Assembly (NCBI GenBank): GCA_021018995.1
Contig: CM037598.1
Span: forward strand, 73,612,671-73,676,670
DNA: 64,000 nt
Direction: 5' to 3'
DNA from: Chloranthus sessilifolius
Taxonomy: Eukaryota > Streptophyta > Magnoliopsida > Chloranthales > Chloranthaceae
The first letter of the stretch is position 1, and each line of letters starts with the position of its first letter. This document shows positions 1 through 12,010 of this stretch, in pieces. The translations under genes were made by a program, and so were the position numbers. The notes under the pieces are model-generated. The model made no database searches. It saw only the letters and a list, made by a program, of their open reading frames with translations, and had not been told where the DNA came from.

Positions 1-1466
1 GGTAGTAAGATGGATACGTGCTTTTTTCTTATTTTGTTCTTTTTTCTTTTTTTTTTTGAAATAAAAATAATGCAACAGGGAAAGCAAATAGCTAAGATAG
101 AAATAAAAACAAAAACAAAAAAATAAAAGTGCCCCAGTGTAGGAGCGTGGTAGGATTGGCAGTATAGTATCTTCGGTAGCACTTTTCGGAGGGTAACTTC
201 ATTGTTCCTCATCTTTTTTATGGACAAGCCGATACTTCTGATATGATTCTTCTTCTGATCTAAAAAAAATGCCCTAGCGTCAAGATGTAATGGAGCTTTT
301 CTGAGTTTTGAGATGAGCACTTTGGGTCTATAAGCAGTCATGGGAATTTGGTGAGTTAGTTTTAAAGAAAAAGGTTGATCGGTACTGTCATCGAATCGGG
401 GAGGTCTCTTTGGTTAGGCCAGTTGTATATGGGGTCTATCTTAGGGTGGTGGTCATCCTATCCCGTGGTCATCAGGGAGAAGTATGGTTAGTACAGTGGG
501 TGATTGCGTTAATTGTCATTCATCGGTTTTCAGTTTCAGTTCTAGGAGCATCCTGTAAGGCTTCTGATTTATTGTCCAAAATAAAAATAGAAGAGGGAGG
601 TAAGGCTCAGTGATGCAGGGAATAGTTTGTATCTAATGCTTCCCAAAAGGGATAAGTAATAATCTTTTTCTCAGTGGGATACGAGATGCCATGATTGAGC
701 TCTTCGCCATGTTTCGGTGCCATCAAAATCTTACATTCTATGGTTAGCAGGAGTTTGTCCTCCTCTCGCCACCTTACGACGACATCTAGTAGTATGGGGA
801 CATCAGGGACGCCCTCACAGCTTGCTTATACACTTCTAGTAAAGTTACCAGAGATGTCCTCACGGTCTGCTCATGCTTCCTTGAGCTCATTGACTTATTC
901 ATTCGTCGTAATGCTCTCACTCAAATTTTGATATGTAAATGCATTCTTTTGAAAGTATCTTGCTAGCGCAATAATAATAAGTCTTGATTGAACCTAGCAT
1001 CTTCATTTTTTTGCTCTAACATCTCCTCCAATGGCGGGAGAAAGGAGAAATGATGGTCGGGTGTTACTTATGCTTTTGGAAGAGGTTAGGTAGGTCACTA
1101 GTCCTTTAATCAGATTGCTAGAGTGGAAAAAAAAAGTGGGCGATAAATTAGAGGTCTTAAGGATATTCTGAGAATTGAAGGCGTACGACCAATGAATGGG
1201 TCGTGATAACTACGGGGGTGATAAGTATAAGTATTTAACCATGGGATGTGAGGATCACGAGGCTAAGGATAGTATTTTCTAACATACATGGCGTTTCAAG
1301 GGCTAGGGAGTTCTTCCCCGTCCTGGTTCGCCAGTTTGTATATATTTCTAGGGTATGCGGCTGTTATGATGTAAGGGCCTTCCCAGATCGGTTTCAATCT
1401 TCCTTTCACATTGGTGTGTTTGGAAGGCATGATTTTCTTTAAGACTAATTCTCTAATATTAAAGGT
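1..1466. other. non-coding region downstream of element A integrase
   Basis: This stretch follows the integrase C-terminus in element orientation and leads toward the unseen 3' LTR. It starts with A/T-rich runs (about 45-125). Plus-strand open frames of 60-80 codons at 410-613 and 695-931 show no recognisable domain and have Ser/Leu-rich, low-complexity translations. The position matches where Tat elements carry antisense ORFs, so they could be remnants of one, but nothing in the sequence proves that. Confidence 0.4.
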
Positions 1467-2527
1467 TCATTCGAGGACTTTCTTATCGTAAGCTCTGCCC
1501 ACTCTCCTTTGATATACCTGAGCTTGATCAGCTGCCCTTAGACGTGTTTCATCAAGTTTCTCTAGCTGCGTGAGTAGAGCAATTCTCCTCTCATCTAAGG
1601 ATAGCTCATCATCGAGTTGAATCCATAAGGATGGTACTTGTATCTCATATGATAGGACTGCCTCCATCCTGTAGGTAAGGAGGTAGGGAGTTTGGTCAGT
1701 GGTCGTACGAATAGAGGTCCTATAGGCCCAGAGTGCTTCTGATAGTCATTCGGGCCAGTCAGCTCCATTGTTTGTTTCTACTGTGCATTTCAAGATTCGA
1801 ATCAGTATTTTATTTATAGCTTCTGCCTGTCCATTTCCTTGAGGGTAGAACAGTAATGAGTGGCATAGATCGATGTCGGATTTCTTGCATAACTTTTTTT
1901 ATCTTCTCTGCGATGAACTGTGGTCCGTTGTCAGTGACAAACATCCTAGGTACTCTAAACCTGGTGATAATATTTCGAATGATAAACCTTACGAGTGTTG
2001 AAGCTGTGATTCTGATATAGGATTTAGCTTCTGCTCATTTGGTGTAGTATTCGATCGCTATAAGTATGAACGCGTGCTTGTGAGTGTTCCCAACTATGTC
2101 TGTGAAAGGTTCGATGATGTCGAAGGCCCACATCGAAAATGGCCACGGCGAGGTCATAGTGTTTAAAGCAACTGATGGAGCTTTGATGAGTGCGGCGTAT
2201 TCTTGGCATTACCTGCAGGTGGACATAGAGGTGGCAATCTCTAATCATTGTCTGCTAGAAGTAGCGTTATCGTGTAACTTGATCGGTGAGCCTCTGTCTA
2301 TCGGAGTGGGCATCACAGGTACTGGAGTGTGCTTCTCGGATGATGTATTGTCCTTCGACGGTCATGACGCATCGTAGTAGTACTCCTTTAGTGAAGGCTT
2401 TTTTGTATAATGTTTCACCGAGTATGTAGAATCGGGTGCATCGTTTCTTACAGTCTTCCGTTCGATCTTCGTAGTGTATGGAGGGACGTGCTGATGCTTT
2501 AAGAAGTTCTAGATGTCGAAATACCAC
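1467..2527 (-). pseudogene. integrase of element A, degraded
   Basis: Integrase inserts the double-stranded DNA copy into the host chromosome. The N-terminal zinc-binding part is recognisable near 2,290-2,400 (LLRCVMTVEGQYIIREAH then a Cys and a His). The catalytic core follows: first Asp in WAFDIIE (about 2,120), second in FVTDNG (about 1,950), Glu in QAEAINK (about 1,830). The C-terminal end at 1,467-1,667 begins MEAVLSYEIQVPSLW and ends RRVGRAYDKKV, typical of Tat integrases. No chromodomain is visible. A TGA at 2,035-2,037 replaces the Trp of the usual TKWVEA motif, and other stops and frameshifts split the gene. It lies directly downstream of RNase H. Confidence 0.85.
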
Positions 2528-2547
2528 GGCTGTCCATCGTCGGTCGG

Positions 2548-3353
2548 TTATTTTTCAAATCTGGACATAGAGACTTTGGTTTCTAACTTGACGTGTTTTT
2601 TCGGAGTGATTGCTTCATTTGGTCCTGTACTAGTGGAGAGGATCGATAATTCTCTCTTAACGGTCCATGCTACCTCGTGGGTGAGTACTGTCAGCTTTTC
2701 GACGAAGAAGGTCTTGGTACTTTGGCCGATGGATATTTGGATGACGGAGGCTAACGTGGCCAAGGAATCTGTGAGCTCATTTTCTAATCTAGGGATGTGC
2801 ATGAAAGAGATTCTTTTAAATTTCTTTACTAAATATTGAGCGGTTTCTAGGTATGCCATTAGTTTCCTTTCCTTAGTTTTATATTCTCATATAACTTGCG
2901 AGATTATTAGCTTGGAATCACTGATATTTTTAACTGTTTAATGCCTAATTGTAACGCTGCTCATAGTCCAGCTATAAAAGCTTCGTATTCTACGACATTA
3001 TTAGTGATAGGGAAATCTAGTTGAAAAATCTTAGGTATGACAACTCCTTTTGGGCTTAGGAGGACTATCTCGATACATTTTCCTTTGTGATTTAGAGCAC
3101 CGTCGAAGTAAAGGGTCCATGACATTTTGTCGAGCTCTTCGTTATGAATCGTGAGTAGGTCTTCATCAGGGAAATCTGCATGTATGGGCTCATTGCTCGG
3201 GAGTGGAAGCTCTGTGAGGTAATCGGCGATTGCTTGTCCTTTGATCGACTTCTGCGTGATGTATGTGAGATCGAATTCTTGCAGGAGCATATGCCAGCAA
3301 GCGATCTTTCCTGATATTACGAGCTTTTTGGATACGTACTTCAGAGGGTCCAT
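2548..3353 (-). pseudogene. second (extra) RNase H of element A, degraded
   Basis: RNase H removes RNA from RNA:DNA hybrids during reverse transcription. The segment reads WTLYFDGALNHKG (first catalytic Asp in FDGA) and NNVVEYEAFIAGL (catalytic Glu in VEYEA) at about 2,961-3,150. It ends with a C-terminal piece at 2,548-2,859 containing LENELTDSLATLAS, with the last acidic residue in LTDSLA. This is the additional RNase H that Tat elements carry between the RT-linked RNase H and integrase. A linker upstream contains QAIADYLTELPLPSNEP. Stops and a frameshift around 2,860-2,960 break it. Confidence 0.8.
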
Positions 3354-3359
3354 TCAGGC

Positions 3360-4450
3360 TAGTACTAGTATTTTATGTGCTCTGAAGTAGTGTCGTAATT
3401 TGGTAGAGGCCCACCCCAATGTGAGGCAGGTCTTCTCTATTGAAGTGTACTTTCGTTAGTACTCGACCATCGTCCTACTGAGGTAGTAGATAGCCTTCTC
3501 TCTTGCCGTCTTCTTCATATTGTCCCAAAATCACTCCCATTACCTTGTCGTTTGTCGAGAGGTATATGATTAGAGGTCTTTCCGGGACTGAGGGCAATAG
3601 TATTCACGAGTTAAGGAGGTACTTGTTAATGTTGTCGAAGTCTTGCTGACACTGGTCATCTCATTTGTACTAAGTTCCTCTTTTAAGTAGTCTGTAGAAA
3701 GGATCACATATGTCTGAATGTTGGGAGATAAATCTCCTGATGAATTAAAATCTTTCTATTAGGCCTCATAATTCTTTGATATTACTAGGAGGTGGCATCT
3801 CAAGAATAGCTTTGACTTTTGCAGGGTCAACTTCAATCCCTCGCTGGCTGACTATGAAATCGAGTAATTTTTCGGAGGTGACTCGGAAGACACATTTCTT
3901 TGGATTCATTTTCAGCCGATACTTTTTAGCTCTTTGTAGTACTAGTCGGAGTGCTTCAACATGTCCTACTCGCATTTGGGACTTCACTAATATGTCATCG
4001 ACATAAACTTCTACACACTTATGCATCATGTCATGAAAGATAGCCATCATGGCACGTTGATACATGGCTCTCGCATTCTTGAGCCCAAAAGGCATGACGA
4101 CGTAACAGTATGCCCCCCATGGTGTGGTGAAAGAAGTCTTCTCTTGGTCAGACTCTGCTAATTTGATCTGATTATAACCAAAGAAACCATCTATAAAGGA
4201 TAGTATCTCATGTCCAGCGGTGTTGTCAACTAGAGTGTTAATGTGTGGAAGTGAGGAGTCATCTTTTGGGCATGCCTGGTTGAGGTTTCAAAAGTCAATG
4301 CAAACCCGTACCCTGCCGTCTTTCTTGGCGATAGCTACTATGTTGCGACCCACTTGGGATAGAGGATGACTCGGATAAATTTGGCTTTGTGTAACTTGTC
4401 AACTTTCTCTTTAACTTGAAGGGCAGTTTATGGGTGCATCCTACGGAGTT
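3360..4450 (-). pseudogene. reverse transcriptase and RT-linked RNase H of element A, degraded
   Basis: This enzyme copies element RNA into DNA. The RT fingers and palm run from about 4,440 down: DGRVRVCIDF, then a TGA at 4,288-4,290 where Arg is normally found, then NLNQACPKDD. Next come VMPFGLKNARAMYQRAM and the catalytic box VYVDDILVKSQ (about 3,985-4,015). The palm and thumb end with GIEVDPAKVKAILEMPPP at 3,780-3,850. Below 3,766 the frame shifts several times; the RT-linked RNase H survives only as RPLIIYLSTNDKVMGVILGQ (about 3,520-3,600). Order and motifs are those of Tat pol. Confidence 0.85.
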
Positions 4451-4455
4451 TCTAC

Positions 4456-4920
4456 TTAACAGGCTTCGCATCGGGCTCCAAGACGAGCCCGGTGTTCTAC
4501 TGAACTTGGGTCTAAACCAGGCATTTCCTCATAGGACCATGCAAAGGAGTCGAGGTGCTCTTGTAAGACCGGTGCAATTTGTTGATGTTCATTAGAATTA
4601 AGCGTTGCGCTAATTAGTAGCTTCTTGGGTTTCTCTTCAGTGCGAAAGTTAATTTCTTCTATAGGTTCTGCAACAGCTTGAGTTTGCTCATTGAAACGCT
4701 TGATAATCCGTTGGAAGTCTGACACTTCTTCGGCGACCGATGTTCCTTCTCCATCTTCGGTAAGCTCATAAACTGCAAAATTACTACACTGGGGATTCAA
4801 TTTTGTGAAAGGTGACCCTTCATAAGTATATTTTATGACTGAGAGATCTTTAGTAAGGTGAAGGTCAAGGCTATTGATCATTTTCTCAAAGTCACGAAGT
4901 ATCTCATCCGGTATGATCAC
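4456..4920 (-). pseudogene. pol linker upstream of RT, element A
   Basis: This 154-codon open segment lies just before RT. It contains the pre-RT signature of Tat pol: SFAWSYEEMPGLDPSSVEHR, where family members usually read FAWSYxDMPGLDPxLVxHxL. The N-terminal part is acidic and unrecognised. It probably belonged to one long gag-pol reading frame; the frame is lost at its C-terminus just before the first RT motif. Confidence 0.7.
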
Positions 4921-6931
4921 TGGCTTGTTGTTTAGCCTGGATGCCTTGCGTCCTCGTGCGGGGGATGGGATAGAAATCTTAGGAGAAAAGTCTCCTTGTT
5001 AGCCACAAATTTGGTTCAAGACGAAGGGTTCTCTTTCTTTTATGGGGTTTTCTGATTTTTTTGGATTTTGTATTTCTAAATTTTTAAGGTTTTCTTCTTT
5101 TTCTATTTTTTTTTTAAATTTTTGACAATAAGTATGGTACATGGTCGGTCGCCTCAAGGGGCGCCAGGAGAGTTGCTTCCTCTAATTGGGGGAGCGAGGC
5201 GACTGCTGGAGCCGTTCGAGTGATCCTTCGAGAAACATGGATTTGTTCTGAATTTGACATTTTTTTTTTGGAGCCCTCATCTAATGAGATTTTTTGAATA
5301 AGCGACGCTGGCAACAGCAGCACTGACGTTCGAATTTCTTCTACCACATCGATTACCTCTTCTTCGAAGAAGATCTGGAGATCGTAGTCAATTGAGCTAT
5401 CATCCTATGGGTTATGATAAAGTTGTTCTTCCCACCGAGGGTGATCCCCTAAAGGATCCTCAAGGGTAGCGAGTTCTTTTCCTTGATCTTCATAATATGT
5501 TAGGATGAGCACGCAAGCTTGGCAGCAAGGTTGATAATGGTGAGAAATGCAGGGAGATTCCCAAGGACATTCGCATCCTTCTAAGTTAGAGTCGAAGACG
5601 GTGTCGAATTCATCTTCTTGATCTAATAGTGCTTGAACTCCTAGGTTAGCTTGCTCTGCTAACTCGAGTGTCGGGAGGTCTATCCAGTAGTCCTCGTCAT
5701 CACTCGGGCGCGATTTTCACTCTTCCTCTAGAGATTCCCAAAATATTTAGAGTTGTGGCATATCTGGGGATAAAGAAGTGTCTAGTTCAAGTTCCTCTTC
5801 AAACCCTATGAGGGCGATGTGGGTGTTTCCCCTTGGGTCAGCTATATGTCCGTTGGGATTTCCTGCTCCTTGTGTCAATGGTCGAGTTGGTAGGTCGTTA
5901 CGTGTTTCTGCTATCACGAGGTTGGTGTGATTCGATTCTTCTATTATAGCATGTTGGGTCTAACTTGCGAAGCGCTCTAATATTCTGATGCAGGCCTCAC
6001 AACGGGGTTGGTATGGGTAGGCGATACAAGGGGAGTCCCAAGGGCATTCCCATCCCCTAAGGCCAAGGCCGAGGCGGATGCTATATGAGTTAAAATCCTC
6101 TTGCAGGGTGTCATCTTCTTCCCATGTTGAGTGTAAGTACTCTTCATCATCTTGCAAAGCTGCTATGTGAAAATCTTTGTCGTCAGTGGATTCCCAATCT
6201 TCTACTCTTGGTTCGAGTTCTGGAGGTTCTTCCTCTCTCTCTTTTGTAAGCTCCTTAGTGTCGAACAAGGGCTTGACTCCTTCGAGTGATTTATCAATAT
6301 CGTTATTCAAATTGGTTAAATCATTGAATGCTTTAGTCATTCGCTCGATTTTTACTTCTTGGGATCTAGTGAAAGAGGCTTCCTTCTGCCTTGGTACATC
6401 TACTTTCTCAGTGGTCCCATAGACAAAGTGGTCGTATAGAGACCATTTTGGTGAGGTAAGGAATAAGTCGGCTTGTGGGCCATCCGATTGATAACCTAAC
6501 CCTATATGCTTGCATATTTTCATTGGGACGACAGGTCCTATACGACCTTGCTTATTTTTATCGAATCCGGTGTGGGAGATGTATCCAAGTTGGTACATAG
6601 GATCCCACCCTTTTGTCACGGTGGGATTGATGTCATAAAGTTTGGAGAGGTCTGAGCCAACCTCTCTCCTCATTAATTTTTATTGACGCGTTGGGGGAGA
6701 ACTAGGAGGGGTAGGGGGACGGAGTTCATCAATAATTGTCTCACCATTGACTCAAGTCTTTTGAATGTGGCCCGTGTTCAATATAGAATCATGGGCTGTC
6801 AGAATACTTGCCGCATAATCAGTATCCATCTCTTGGAGTGGGGCATCAGCGTATATACGAACGATAGAGTCCTCATATGAGAATTTTATGCATTGATGGT
6901 ATGTGGATGCGACAACCTTCATTGACTCTAG
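4921..6931 (-). pseudogene. acidic spacer between protease and RT with duplicated Cys motif, element A
   Basis: A 237-codon open stretch (5,960-6,673) and a broken continuation (down to about 5,114) fill the gap between protease and RT. I do not recognise the family. The N-terminal part (KGWDPMYQLGYISHTGFDKN, then IGLGYQ) stands where Tat elements have a G-patch but is only loosely Gly-rich. The rest is acidic. A Cys-rich motif of spacing CX5CX8CX2C occurs twice: ECPWDSPCIAYPYQPRCEAC at 5,990-6,055 and a diverged copy at 5,513-5,577. The region 4,921-5,110 is low-complexity and non-coding. Confidence 0.55.
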
Positions 6932-7366
6932 CTATTTTCTTCCCAAAATAAGATTGTACGTACTAGCGGAATCAGAGACATGGAAGGTAACGTATTTCGT
7001 CACAGGTCCAAGGCGAACCTGGAGTTTAATAGTTCCTTTGATAAAGCGACGCGATCCATTATAAGCTATGAGTGACAGTGTCGAGGGCCTGACATCCTGC
7101 TCCGTGTATTCGAGTGTTTTTAACATTGTGAGAGGGAAAAGATTGAGTCCTACTCCCATATCGACCAATGCATGGGGTACGGAGAAACCTCTAATTATGA
7201 CTGTAAGATATATGGGGGCCGCACTCTCACGGAGTGACTCTTTAGGCATGTCTTCGTCTGTGAAAGTGAGCGCTGGAGGTTGCGCCACGACTGAGGTGAT
7301 TTGATGAAGCTCATCTAATGTTGTATCCTCATCCACTTGTGTGTCTTCAAGTGCCCTTATCAACAA
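6932..7366 (-). pseudogene. aspartic protease of element A
   Basis: The protease cleaves the gag-pol polyprotein. The open stretch encodes ALVDMGVGLNLFPLTMLKTL, in which the catalytic D-T/S/N-G triad reads D-M-G. About 60 residues later comes VTFHVSDSASTYNLILGRK, the C-terminal flap and ILGR signature. The atypical Met in the active-site triad suggests it is inactive. The frame closes right after LGRK, where family members continue with a Trp-Leu/Ile segment, so the end is truncated. It lies between gag and the acidic spacer. Confidence 0.8.
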
Positions 7367-7411
7367 CTGGTGATGCTTAGGCGATTTCTTAATGAGTTCT
7401 AATATGGATAT

Positions 7412-8560
7412 TTAGGTAAGGATCTTCTGGAGATGCCGCAGGAGGTCATATTCTTGCCCTGGCTCGAGTGTCATTTCTTTGCCTAGTCGATGGGCCTTGG
7501 GTGCAGGTGGTTGGATTGGTTGAGGTGCGTGAATTGGTGGAGGAATAACATGAGGTGGGGGTGGCAAGTTAACCTCTCTTTCTCTCATATTCTCCTCTGG
7601 TGGTTGTATATTCATGAAATCCTTATTTCGAGGGAAAGGCGGAGGTAGGTAATTGGTTCCCAACTTGAGAGTCGGGCACGTAGGTTGTTGACCGAACCTG
7701 ACATGGCTTGATGTGGATGTATTTGTAAAGTGAGTAAAATTCGAAGTTGGAGCGCGTACCTAAATGGTGCCGCTCTAAGGTGGGAGGTACTGTGTGTAAT
7801 CCTCCTCCTCCAGGAAGGCAGAGACCAGTGTCTCGCATGGGTCGGGATATTCTTCGCACTCATTTTCTTCTATGTTTAGTAAACACTTAGTCTTTATTTC
7901 ATTATCCTGACTTGGAGTCTTTCGGGTGACACTTTCTACCCATGCAGCAATTTGGGCTGCAGTTTGAAGAATGTGATTTGTGTACTCAGGTTCAGAATCG
8001 GACAAAGGGAGCGGTAATGGCCTTGGTTCAGGATTTGGAGGGGTTGAAGGTTTTAATGGGTGACTACGGAGGAATGGTCTCCTAGCCCTAAAGGAATGGA
8101 CTAGTATTTGAGTGAATTTTGGATAGGGAGGTGGGCTCGGTGGGGCAATGCGAGTGATCAAGGCCGAGGGTTGCGGGGGTGAAGGAACTCTCGCTAGTGT
8201 GGCGAAAGTATTTGAGGGTTGAATACGAGTGAGTAAGGTGGAAGGCTGGAAGGAGGGTTGACCAAAAAGATCCACGGTAGTGACCTGAGCCGGTGTTGCT
8301 TGGTTGTGGTTGGGCATGGGGTTATTAATGATCCCTAGATTCTGTTGGGGTCGGTTACTATTAGTGTTAGAATTCCTAAGCGCTTCCCAATCGATCTGAT
8401 TTTGGTCATTCATGTCATAGATTATGTCCCTGAGGACCCAACAGTCTTTTAGGTTGTGTCCCGCGTATTGATGGAAGACACAATATTTACTATAGTCTAG
8501 ATTTGTCGACCATGGGTGAGGTCTTTCTTATGGGAATAGGAGGAAATTCAGAGTGTTAAG
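7412..8560 (-). pseudogene. gag C-terminal part of element A: zinc-knuckle-like motif and Pro-rich linker
   Basis: In element direction this begins near 8,500 with YCVFHQYAGHNLKDCWVLRD, a C-X2-H-X4-H-X4-C knuckle of the kind that follows Tat capsids and probably binds nucleic acid. A 212-codon open stretch (7,775-8,413) continues, rich in Pro, Ser and Thr with repeated TLLTRIQPS / SALITRIAPP phrases. It ends in an acidic tail. A further Pro-rich piece (7,412-7,663) is in another frame. The overlapping frames at 7,612-7,863 mark frameshifts rather than separate genes. Confidence 0.65.
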
Positions 8561-8589
8561 GAGACGAAAGATGTTGGGAATCGTATCCG

Positions 8590-10142
8590 GTAAAGGGGGA
8601 TAGTGTTCCCGTCTCGGTTGGTAGGGGCCTCTAGCTAGGTTGAAGTTTTGCGGTGGGGGTACGTTATTGTAATTCGGTGCGTGGGCCGATCAATTATGCA
8701 TCGTACTTTGGTTCTGGTAGGTGTTGGGATATTAGTTTCTATTCTGATACTGGCCCTGATTCTTGTTATGGCCTTGTCTTTGGTTTGCATATCTTTGTTG
8801 ATTAGTGCCTTGGTTTTGGTTCGTGTACCGTTGCTGATTTTTATTTTACTCGAAGTTTCGTGGTTGGAAATTTTTGCTCCTAGAGTTCTATCCTTGGTTG
8901 ACAACGGTATTGACCTGTTCGATTCCTAAGGCTTTCTTATTATTTTTTGATTTTGATTCACTGAAAGAGCCTACTTTTGATGTGACTATGGATAGAACAA
9001 TGTCTCCTCGTTTAATGTGTCGCGCTAGTCGGGATGCCCGAGAGTGGAGTGCAGTAAAGTCGGGGCAATCACTTATGACAAGTGCGCTTATTAGCAGTTC
9101 TCTAGTGTTATCAATGATAATGTCTACCAAGTCTTTCTCTTTCATTAAAGTGCCGGTCCTGACAGCGAGTTTTCTCTATCTGGCAACGAAGTTAGTAAAT
9201 TCTTCATCGGGCCCTTGCTTGGCCACCATCAGATTGCTGAGACTGACCGTCTCTTGGATTAGATTCTTGTATTGGTCTAGGAATTGACTGACCAAATCAT
9301 CGAATGTTTCTATCTTATAGAGCGGGAGTCCCGCAAACCAATCTAAAGCTTCTCCTTCTAATGAGTATTAGAAATAGTGAATGAGAAGTCTTTGATTATC
9401 ACGTATGGGTCGACAATCGTTACAAAATAGGGCCAAATGATGATTCAGATTTCCAGTGCCATTATATTTAGTAAATTTTGACGGTTTGAATCCCATTGGT
9501 AAGTTAAATTCGATGTCTCGACAAAATTTGTCGAATCCGAATGAGTGATCGGGGTGCTCTCTCTTAGCCATGTACTCATCAAGCATTTTAGGGAGATCTT
9601 CGATCTTAATGGTGTTATCTTTTGGAGCGACTCGTGAGCGAACCTTGTCTAGAGAGTCATCGTTAAAGAATATGTAAGCAGGTTGTCTCAATGGTGTGGC
9701 GCGGGTTGTCACCGTGCTCAGGGTAGGAGGTGGCCTTTCTTGTCGCTCTTGTTCTTCTTAAAATTGTCGTGACCTAATGGTTTCGCATGCAACAGCCAAT
9801 CCTTGAAGCAATTCCTCGGAGTCGTCATCTCCTCTTTGTATTCTTTGAATACTGAGCTCTATGATTTGTTTAATAAGGTTTTGTCCAGTGTTACCATCTC
9901 TCCCATTATGATTATTACCGGTGTGTATTACCGGTGTGTTGGGTAGAGAAGGGATTTTCCTGCTCGCCAGCCATGTTAATCTCAGGTTGTCGTGGATTGG
10001 AATTGTGAAGTGGTTCTTCCTCGTACGCGAGATTGTTATGATATCGCCACAATGGTGGGTCTCCTAAACTCAGTCTTCGTATGCCAGGCATCTCGAGTCT
10101 TTCGCGAAGACTCATATATTTAAAAGGGAATCTAAATGACAC
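8590..10142 (-). pseudogene. gag (capsid region) of element A, degraded
   Basis: Gag forms the virus-like particle. The N-terminal piece (9,915-10,142) contains MSLRERLEMPGIRRL and a polar stretch. The capsid piece (9,368-9,712) contains FKPSKFTKYNGTGNLNHHLA, matching the Tat capsid signature K-x-x-x-Y-x-G-T/K-x-x-P/L-x-x-H-L. The C-terminal piece (8,888-9,145) begins MKEKDLVDIIIDN and has FTALHSRASRLARHIKR, like the helical end of Tat capsids. Between 8,590 and 8,880 the frame gives an Asn/Gln-rich segment with repeated NQNQG/NQRQG phrases. At least three frame breaks are present. Opposite-strand frames at 8,648-8,929 and 8,874-9,287 are shadows. Confidence 0.75.
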
Positions 10143-10379
10143 GATGGAAAGAAAAATAGGGAAATAGAATAAAACTAATTATCTAAAACAAAAAGTTTGC
10201 AAAAGTGTCCCATCACAATTGTCAGTCTGTTGGTGCGCATTTTTTCTAGGTCCTCTCGATCCCTGTTGAATCAGTGGCTCCAATTCTGTCCAAGTGGATC
10301 TAGCAATGCGACATTTGGAATAGTGGAGGTAAAATAAAGGGTTTTCTAGGAAGATTCCTAGTTTGTTGCGATCGCCAAC
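10143..10379 (-). promoter_or_regulatory. leader and primer-binding site of element A
   Basis: The minus strand at 10,361-10,377 reads TGGCGATCGCAACAAAC, two bases inside the LTR edge. TGGCGA is the usual start of Tat primer-binding sites, and element B has TGGCGATCATAATAAAC at the same distance from its LTR. The tRNA cannot be named from the decayed match. The remaining leader (10,143-10,360) aligns loosely with 40,079-40,218 of element B; both contain the phrase TTTTTCTAGG near the outer end. Confidence 0.6.
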
Positions 10380-10499
10380 TACAGATATTTAACGACGCTG
10401 CAACTTGTCAATGATCACGCTTTGAAGCAGGTGTGGGTTACTTCTTTACTGAATCGTCCGCCTGCTAACGTCAGCAGCTACGTCTCTTCTTATAATTTA

Positions 10500-11250
10500 G
10501 ATAGTTTAATTTTCCATTCCTTTTCCTGTTATTACTATAATTCTAATTAGTTTAGACTTCCCAATTCTGTTGTTAGTTTAGTTGTGTGGGAATTTATTAT
10601 AATGAGTTAATTTAGTATTCTAATTCTGTCAGGAGTCTAATTAATTTCAGTTGTTGCAATCCTATTAGAAGTCTAATCAATATTAGTTTCCCAATACTAC
10701 TAGAATTCTAATTAATATACTGTCCTAATACCACTAAAAGTCCAATTAATATCGGTCTCCTAATTGTACTAGGAATGCAAGTACATTAATTCTTAATGAA
10801 ACTCCAATTAAATCAAGCATGCTAATTATACTAAAATTCTAAGTAAAGCAAGTATACTAATCAAATTCTAATCAAATTAAGTATACTAGTTGTATGGAAA
10901 TTCTAATTAAAATGGCTATAATAACTTGACTGAAATTCTAATTAGAGCAATTATAATAGTCCTACCATAATTCTAATTGGAATAGGGAACTAATTTTACT
11001 AGAACTCTAATTTAAACAATGAAGTAATTCTATTAAAAATCTAGTTAAAACAAATAAACTAATTTTATTAAAAATCTAATTAAAATAAGGAACTAATTTT
11101 ATTAGAATTCTAATCAAAGCAATTATTCTAAGGATCTAATCAAAATAAAGCGTGAAAATTAATCATACTAAAAATCTAAGAAAGTTATGGACTCGAATTT
11201 TCTAATTCTAATTAAAGCGACAAAATAATTCCAAAAAAAAGGGGGTTTGG
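10500..11250. repeat. R-U5 array of short CTAATT/TATTAG inverted repeats in LTR A
   Basis: About 750 bp is built from degenerate units near 45-55 bp that combine TCTAATTAA with small inverted repeats such as CTCCTAAT...ACTAGGAA (near 10,757). The corresponding array in LTR B keeps perfect 19-nt palindromes. It lies downstream of the TATA box in element direction, so it would be in the transcribed leader. Confidence 0.6.
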
Positions 11251-11990
11251 GCCTCCTATGCTAAGGAGGATTGGCTCCGTTCCCGGGTACCCTCCGTAAG
11301 CTCTCTTGGGCAAATCAGGTGGCTGAGATTAAAGTAAGTCAAAATTTGAAATATAAAATTGGTATTTTAAATTTTCAGAGTTGATTTCGGGATTATAATT
11401 ATGAATTGAATTAAGGAACTATAATTGTAGAAAACTGAAATAATGTTTAGAATTTTTAAAAGTATTAAATTAAGAAATTAAAACCAAACTTTAAAATTCT
11501 AGGACTGAATTCGGGTCTGAAATCAGAAAATCAGACCGTATGATTAAGGACTGGTTCTAGAACGTAAGGACTAAAACCAGAGATGAATGATAGGACTGGA
11601 AATTAAGATTTTAGAATAAAATTAAAGCCTAAGGTCGATAAATTAGGCCATCAGATTAAAGACTGGTTCTAAAAATAGAGAACTACAACTAGGTATAAAA
11701 GATTACGGTCTAAAAAAGTGCTACGGTCTAAGACTGAATTGATATTAATAATTTAAACTAAGAAAAGTCCTAAGTCTAAGAACTAAGAACTATGGTCGGG
11801 AATTAAAGGTTGAATTCTTACCTAAGGTCGAGGCTGCAGAGAAAAATCTCGAAGATTCGAAGCTTGAATCTCGAAATCATGGCCAGGTTGCTCTATACGT
11901 TCATTCTCAGAGTTCTCTGGTTTCGAAATCTCCAAAAAATCTGTTCTCTCTCGAAAATTTCCAGCCTCTCCGGGTGAATTAAGAAAAAAA

Positions 11991-11999
11991 TATTTTATA
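11991..11999 (-). promoter_or_regulatory. TATA box of LTR A
   Basis: The minus strand reads CTATAAAATA, with the GCGC-type inverted repeats just upstream (12,011-12,435). The homologous position in LTR B (41,648-41,656) reads TATAAATAG. This would place the transcription start near 11,960. Confidence 0.55.
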
Positions 12000-12010
12000 G
12001 GTTTTTTTCT

